Source: Oryzobacter faecalis (GTDB taxonomy: Bacteria > Actinomycetota > Actinomycetes > Actinomycetales > Dermatophilaceae). From it: a DNA stretch of 64,000 nt. The DNA lies in the NCBI RefSeq assembly GCF_046764005.1, contig NZ_JBKOFW010000002.1, positions 124,001 through 188,000 of the forward strand, written 5' to 3'. A program made the translations under genes and the position numbers. Positions 59,967 to 64,000 of the stretch are shown in pieces. The notes under the pieces were generated by a model. That model was not told the DNA's origin, ran no database searches, and saw nothing but the letters and a program-made list of their open reading frames with translations. The first letter of the stretch is position 1. Each line of letters starts with the position of its first letter.

Positions 59967-61505
59967 TTGTCCAGCACCACCTTCGGCGCGCTCGGCGTGC
60001 CCACGTCCCTCGTCGAGGTCCTCGCCGCCGGCGGGATCACGACCCCCACCCCCATCCAGACGGCCACGCTGCCGGACTCCCTCGCCGGCCGTGACGTCCT
60101 CGGCCGCGGGCGCACCGGGTCCGGCAAGACCGTCGCGTTCGTCCTCCCGCTCCTGTCGCGCCTCGCGGCGAGCCGCACTCCGCGCACCGCCCGCCGGCCG
60201 CGCGCCCTCGTCCTCGCCCCGACCCGCGAGCTCGTGACCCAGATCGACGCCGCGATGGCGCCGCTCGCCGCGCGCCTCGGCCTCACGACCCGCACCGTCT
60301 TCGGTGGTGTCGGCCAGAACCCGCAGGTCTCCGCACTGCGCCGCGGGGTCGACGTCGTCGTGGCCTGCCCGGGCCGCCTCGAGGACCTCATCCGCCAGGG
60401 TCACGTGTCGCTCGACGCCGTCGAGGTCACCGTCATCGACGAGGCCGACCACATGGCTGACCTCGGCTTCCTCCCGCAGGTTCGGCGCCTCCTCGACGCC
60501 ACCCCCCGCCGGGGCCAGCGGATGCTGTTCTCGGCGACCCTCGACGCCGGCATCGGCGTCATCGCCAACCGCTACCTCCAGGACCCCGTCACCCACGAGG
60601 CCGACTCGGCGCAGTCGCCCGTCGCCACCATGGAGCACCACGTCCTCCACGTCGCCGCCGACGGTCACCAGGGCGTGCTGCTCGACCTCGTCGCGGCGCC
60701 GGGGCGCACCGTCGTCTTCACGCGCACCAAGCACCGCGCCAAGAAGCTCGCGCGCCAGCTCAACGCCTCGGGCGTGCCCGCGGTCGAGCTCCACGGCAAC
60801 CTCAGCCAGAACGCGCGGACCCGCACGATGGACGCCTTCCACTCCGGCGCGGCCCGCACCCTCGTCGCCACCGACATCGCGGCGCGCGGCATCCACGTCG
60901 ACGACGTCGCGCTCGTCATCCACGCCGACCCGCCGGTCGAGCACAAGGCCTACCTGCACCGCTCCGGGCGCACCGCGCGGGCCGGGGCGTCGGGCACGGT
61001 CGTCACCCTCATGACCGACGACCAGGTGCGCGACGTCCGCGACCTCACCCGCAAGGCGGGCGTGCGGCCCACGACGACCCGGGTCGACGCCACGCACCCG
61101 CTGCTGCGCACCATCGCCCCCGGCGAGCGGACCTTCGAGGGCGGCGTCGCCCTCGCCGAGTCGGCACCCCGTTGTGGCGGGTCCGGGCGCGGCACCGGGT
61201 CCGGCTCGGGCGGTCGTCCGGGCAACCGCGCCGGCTCGCGCAGCGCCGACGTGGCCACGCCCGGCCGTCCCACTGCGTCCGGCTCCGGCTCCGGTGGGGG
61301 CGACGGCCGCCGCGGCGCGCGTGGGCGCGGCGCTGCCGCCGGCTCGTCCTCGACCCGTCCGGCCGGGTCCGGCCAGCGGCGTGGGGGCTCGGGATCGTCC
61401 GGCTCCCCGGCTGCCCGGCCCTCCGCCGCCACCCGGTCCTCCGGCCGCCCGGCGCGCTCGGCGGCCTCCTTCTCCGAGTCCGCCGGCCGCGGGCGCTCGC
61501 GCTGA
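59967..61505 (+). CDS. DEAD-box ATP-dependent RNA helicase
   Basis: About 512 residues. Q motif TPTPIQTATLPDSLAGRDVLG, motif I GRTGSGKT, Ia PTREL, II IDEADHMADLGF (DEAD), III SAT, and motifs IV-VI (VVFTRTK, LVATDIAARGIHVDDV, YLHRSGRTARAG). The last ~120 residues are an Arg/Gly/Ser-rich tail of the RhlE kind that binds RNA non-specifically. The start is a rare TTG at 59967 with GGAG upstream; no ATG or GTG fits the conserved beginning STTFGALGVPTSL. It remodels RNA, likely in ribosome assembly or cold adaptation. Confidence 0.93.
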   Translation: MSSTTFGALGVPTSLVEVLAAGGITTPTPIQTATLPDSLAGRDVLGRGRTGSGKTVAFVLPLLSRLAASRTPRTARRPRALVLAPTRELVTQIDAAMAPLAARLGLTTRTVFGGVGQNPQVSALRRGVDVVVACPGRLEDLIRQGHVSLDAVEVTVIDEADHMADLGFLPQVRRLLDATPRRGQRMLFSATLDAGIGVIANRYLQDPVTHEADSAQSPVATMEHHVLHVAADGHQGVLLDLVAAPGRTVVFTRTKHRAKKLARQLNASGVPAVELHGNLSQNARTRTMDAFHSGAARTLVATDIAARGIHVDDVALVIHADPPVEHKAYLHRSGRTARAGASGTVVTLMTDDQVRDVRDLTRKAGVRPTTTRVDATHPLLRTIAPGERTFEGGVALAESAPRCGGSGRGTGSGSGGRPGNRAGSRSADVATPGRPTASGSGSGGGDGRRGARGRGAAAGSSSTRPAGSGQRRGGSGSSGSPAARPSAATRSSGRPARSAASFSESAGRGRSR

Positions 61506-61535
61506 CCCACCCGGCGACCTCCCAGACGAGGCGGC

Positions 61536-61541
61536 TAGGTT
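61536..61541 (+). promoter_or_regulatory. Candidate -10 box (TAGGTT)
   Basis: TAGGTT ends eight bases before the ATG of the M50-family gene, with no Shine-Dalgarno. Confidence 0.35.
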
Positions 61542-61549
61542 CGCCCGCC

Positions 61550-62263
61550 ATGGACCTCGACACGGTGTGGGCCAAGGTGCTGCCCGAGGACGCGGTGGCC
61601 CTGTCGGGGGCGCCGGTCCTCGTCGTCCTCGTCGCAGCGCTCGTCGCCGTGTCGGTGGGGCCGACGTGGGGGGTGCTGCGGCTGGGCGTCACGCTCGTCC
61701 ACGAGCTCGGGCACGCCCTCGTCGGCGTGCTCTCGGGGCGTCGGTTCACCGGGTTCGTGCTGCGGGGGGACATGTCGGGGCACGCCGTGACGGTCGGGCC
61801 GGCCCGGGGCCCCGGGCGGGTGGCGACGACGTGGGCCGGCTATCCCGCGCCGGCGCTCGTCGGGGCGCTGCTCGTCGTCCTCGCCGTGCGCGGCTGGTCA
61901 GGGCCGGTCCTCACGGCCGTGCTCGTCCTCCTCGTCGCGGCCCTGCTCCGGGTCCGCTCGGCGCTGACCGCCGCCGTCGTGCTCGCGGTCCTCGCGGGGG
62001 CGGGCGCCCTGTGGTGGGCGGCCGACGGGACGCTCCAGGCTCAGGTCGTCGTCGCGGCCGGGGTCGTCCTCCTCGTCGGCGCGTGGCGCCACCTCGGTGC
62101 CGTCGTGGGGGCGCCGCGCGCCGGCACGAGCGACCCCGAGGTCCTGTCCCGGCTCACCCGGGTGCCCACGGCCCTGTGGACCCTCACCTTCGTCCTCACC
62201 TGCGCCGCGGCCACGTGGGCCGCCGGCACCACGGTCCTGCAGGCGGCCGGCATCCTTCGGTGA
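61550..62263 (+). CDS. M50B-like membrane metallopeptidase
   Basis: About 237 residues, six or so membrane segments. The zinc motif VTLVHELGHALVGVLSGRRF is near residue 55, followed by a GHAVT loop and YPAPALVGALLV as in the actinobacterial M50B group (PF13398). No third ligand (usually an Asp in a downstream helix) is plain. The family may cleave within membranes, but these short members are uncharacterised. It follows the helicase gene by 44 bases with its own -10 candidate. Confidence 0.85.
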   Translation: MDLDTVWAKVLPEDAVALSGAPVLVVLVAALVAVSVGPTWGVLRLGVTLVHELGHALVGVLSGRRFTGFVLRGDMSGHAVTVGPARGPGRVATTWAGYPAPALVGALLVVLAVRGWSGPVLTAVLVLLVAALLRVRSALTAAVVLAVLAGAGALWWAADGTLQAQVVVAAGVVLLVGAWRHLGAVVGAPRAGTSDPEVLSRLTRVPTALWTLTFVLTCAAATWAAGTTVLQAAGILR

Positions 62264-62271
62264 GCCGTCGC

Positions 62272-62277
62272 TAGCGT
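62272..62277 (+). promoter_or_regulatory. Candidate -10 box (TAGCGT), leaderless start
   Basis: TAGCGT lies six bases before the ATG of the DUF4177 gene. Confidence 0.4.
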
Positions 62278-62283
62278 GGGGCC

Positions 62284-62484
62284 ATGGCATACGAGTACCG
62301 CGTGGTCGAGCTCCGTGAAGGGCTCGTCGGGGGCAAGCTCTCCGGCGACAAGCTCCAGAAGGTCCTCAACGAGCACGCCTCCCAGGGCTGGCAGCTGAAG
62401 ACGATCACCTCGGCCGAGGTCAAGGGCCGCGTGGGCCCCGGCGGTGTCGAGGGTCTCCTCGTCACCTTCGAGCGCCAGGTCTGA
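62284..62484 (+). CDS. DUF4177 family small protein
   Basis: About 66 residues: YEYRVVELREGLVGGKLSGDKLQKVLNEHASQGWQLKTITSAE and a final LLVTFERQV strand, the full DUF4177 pattern with the LN..G(W)QL core. It is a soluble alpha/beta mini-protein of unknown function. Confidence 0.92.
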   Translation: MAYEYRVVELREGLVGGKLSGDKLQKVLNEHASQGWQLKTITSAEVKGRVGPGGVEGLLVTFERQV

Positions 62485-62497
62485 CCCCGGACGCGAG

Positions 62498-62530
62498 GGA
62501 GGCGCCCCACCACGCGGGTGGGGCGCCTCC
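62498..62530. terminator. Strong bidirectional terminator
   Basis: A perfect 14-bp stem (62498-62511 with 62517-62530, loop ACGCG) between the convergent DUF4177 and nuclease genes. There is no long T run. Confidence 0.7.
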
Positions 62531-62551
62531 TCGGACCGGTCGGTCAGCGGG

Positions 62552-64000
62552 TCAGCGGCGCAGCCGCAGCGAGGCCGAGTCGGTCTGCCCGGTCTCCGGC
62601 ACCGTGACGGTCACCGTGTAGGTGCCGGTCGGGTTCGGGAGGGTGCGGGTGTTCAGCTCGTACTTCCACTCGCCCTTGACGAGCGAGGTCGTGCCGGTCG
62701 CCACCACGGTGGAACCGAGCGTCACGCTGACGGTCGGCGCGAGGTCGGTGGGGACCGAGCCGTCGCAGTCGGTGTAGGCGACCTTGACCGGCACCACCGA
62801 CCCGTACCTGACGGTCGTGCCCGAGCCGAGCGGCGGCAGGATGCCGGTGCTCGTGTACTCGACGACGACCTCCGCGGTCTCCGTCGTCGACAGGCCGTGG
62901 CTGTCGGTGACGGTGACCGTGGCGGTGTAGCGCCCGGCGGCCGCGTAGGTGTGCGACAGCGTCAGCGGCGAGCTGGCCGGGTCCTGCGTCGTGTCGGCGG
63001 TGCCGTCACCCCAGGCGACCGTGACCGCGTGGGTGTCCGCGCCGTCTCGGTCGGTCCAGGACGTCCGGAGCGAGGCGTTGCCCGTGCCGCACGGCACCGA
63101 GGTGTCGGTGAAGGCGGCCGTGACCGTGGGTGCCGAGTTGGGCTTGAGGCCGACGACGATCGGGTCGTGGTCGGAAACCCGGAACTCGTCGGGGGCGTAG
63201 AGGCTCGCGACCTGGTTCGCCGTCTTGAAGTCGGTGTTGTAGTCCAGGACCGAGGGCTCGTCGGCGTTGACGTGGTACTCGGTGACGTCGGTGACCTGCG
63301 AGAGGATGCCGGCGCTGCCGAGGGCGTGGTCGAGGTAGCCCCACTGCCCGTCGAAGACGTACGAGTAGGCCTCGTCGCCGACGTACTCCTCGACGAGGTT
63401 GGTGAACCCGGCCTCCTCGAGGGTGCGGATCGGGTCCTCCTTCGCGTACGAGTTGAGGTCGCCGAGGACGAGGGTGTCGGCCTCGCCGGTTCCCGTCGGG
63501 TCGGTGGCGAGCCACTCCGCGAGCTCCTGCGCGGAGCGGGTGCGGACCGCGTTGCAGTTGCCCTGCCCGTCACCGGCGTCGGGGGCGTTGCACGCCGAGC
63601 CCTTCGACTTGAAGTGGTTGATGTCCGCGACGAACGTCCCGCCCGTCGCGTTGACCCGGAAGGCCTGCGCGAGCGAGGGACGGCTGCGGGCCGTCCCGTC
63701 GCCGCCACCGACGAAGTCGATGTCGTTGAGCGCGGCCGTCTGTCCGATGGGGGTGACGACCGAGGGCTTGTAGATCATGCCGACCTTGATGGCGTCGGTC
63801 CCGAGGGCGTTGGTCTGGCCGGTCAGGTCGTCGACGTCGAGGTAGGCGAAGGTCCCCTCGCCGAGGGCGTCGTTGAGCCGGTCGACGAGGTGATCGATGG
63901 CGGAGGCGCCGTCGGCGTAGCCGTCGTTCTCGATCTCGTTGACGCCGAGGACGTCGGGGTCGACCTTGGCGATCGCCGCGACCGTCTTGGGCCACTGACG
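62552..64000 (-). CDS. ExeM/NucH-type extracellular endonuclease (N-terminus beyond window)
   Basis: At least 483 residues; the frame is open at the right edge. It has the endonuclease/exonuclease/phosphatase fold: LGVNEIENDGYAD, TDAIKVGMIYKPSVV, FVADINHFKSKGSACN, DTLVLGDLNSYAKEDP and FRVSDHDPIVVGLKPN, holding the catalytic Asp-His pairs. A PKD-like domain (VTVAWGDGTADTTQDPASSPLTLSHTYAAAGRYTATVTVTDSHG) and a C-terminal beta domain follow, without a sorting motif. ExeM/NucH enzymes are secreted and digest extracellular DNA. The signal peptide must lie outside the window. Confidence 0.9.
   Translation of the reverse strand, partial: RQWPKTVAAIAKVDPDVLGVNEIENDGYADGASAIDHLVDRLNDALGEGTFAYLDVDDLTGQTNALGTDAIKVGMIYKPSVVTPIGQTAALNDIDFVGGGDGTARSRPSLAQAFRVNATGGTFVADINHFKSKGSACNAPDAGDGQGNCNAVRTRSAQELAEWLATDPTGTGEADTLVLGDLNSYAKEDPIRTLEEAGFTNLVEEYVGDEAYSYVFDGQWGYLDHALGSAGILSQVTDVTEYHVNADEPSVLDYNTDFKTANQVASLYAPDEFRVSDHDPIVVGLKPNSAPTVTAAFTDTSVPCGTGNASLRTSWTDRDGADTHAVTVAWGDGTADTTQDPASSPLTLSHTYAAAGRYTATVTVTDSHGLSTTETAEVVVEYTSTGILPPLGSGTTVRYGSVVPVKVAYTDCDGSVPTDLAPTVSVTLGSTVVATGTTSLVKGEWKYELNTRTLPNPTGTYTVTVTVPETGQTDSASLRLRR

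Overview
The window is 64 kb of very G+C-rich actinobacterial chromosome. Third codon positions are almost all G or C, GTG starts are common, and there are many tight ATGA/GTGA gene overlaps. Marker families such as DUF5926, GAF-ANTAR regulators, ECF42 sigma with YCII, DUF2510 proteins, an MptB-type mannosyltransferase and many leaderless genes point to a free-living actinomycete, probably Micrococcales (Intrasporangiaceae-like). That placement is an inference. There is no rRNA, tRNA, CRISPR, prophage or insertion sequence that I can recognise.

Region 1 (1-15 kb) is mixed housekeeping: a membrane protein cut by the window edge, two lipoglycan-type glycosyltransferases, DUF5926, an RsbW-like ATPase, a GDPD phosphodiesterase, a sigma factor coupled to an alkylguanine-DNA methyltransferase, membrane proteins (DUF1294, MFS, TVP38, DUF808), an ECF42 sigma/YCII pair and a GAF-ANTAR regulator. 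Region 2 (15-38 kb) holds a SigB/F-type sigma factor, a beta-lactamase-fold hydrolase, a membrane protein pair of unknown role, an ExaC-type aldehyde dehydrogenase with DUF779 and its GAF regulator, a divergent GH4/PfkB sugar pair, an alpha/beta hydrolase membrane protein, a peroxiredoxin, CDF and ZIP metal transporters, a secreted M23 protein, an Orc1/Cdc6-like ATPase, a homocysteine methyltransferase, a rhodanese and an Fpg/Nei glycosylase.

Region 3 (38.2-54.5 kb) is the standout: two divergent operons that together look like a beta-1,2-glucan (sophoro-oligosaccharide) utilisation locus. Leftward lie a lipoprotein solute-binding protein, two permeases, a fused double ATPase (all of the peptide/oligosaccharide type), a LacI regulator and a GH144-like glucanase without a signal peptide. 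Rightward lie a GH94 enzyme with the 1,2-beta-oligoglucan phosphorylase layout, a GH3 beta-glucosidase and an unusual GH35 enzyme. All four enzymes appear cytoplasmic, so the model is import of oligosaccharides followed by intracellular trimming and phosphorolysis. An unusually AT-rich dyad-containing region between the operons is the likely control point.

Region 4 (54.5-64 kb) contains an App1-type phosphatase, a second GAF-ANTAR protein, a fructosamine kinase broken by a one-base frameshift, an HprK-like kinase with a PqqD-like tail, MazG and LON-domain proteins, a DEAD-box helicase, an M50 peptidase, DUF4177 and a secreted nuclease cut by the right edge.

Two themes run across the window. 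Long, nearly perfect intergenic palindromes fall into at least four sequence families, several present twice. Many genes have a TANNNT hexamer 5-9 bases before the start codon, which suggests leaderless transcription.
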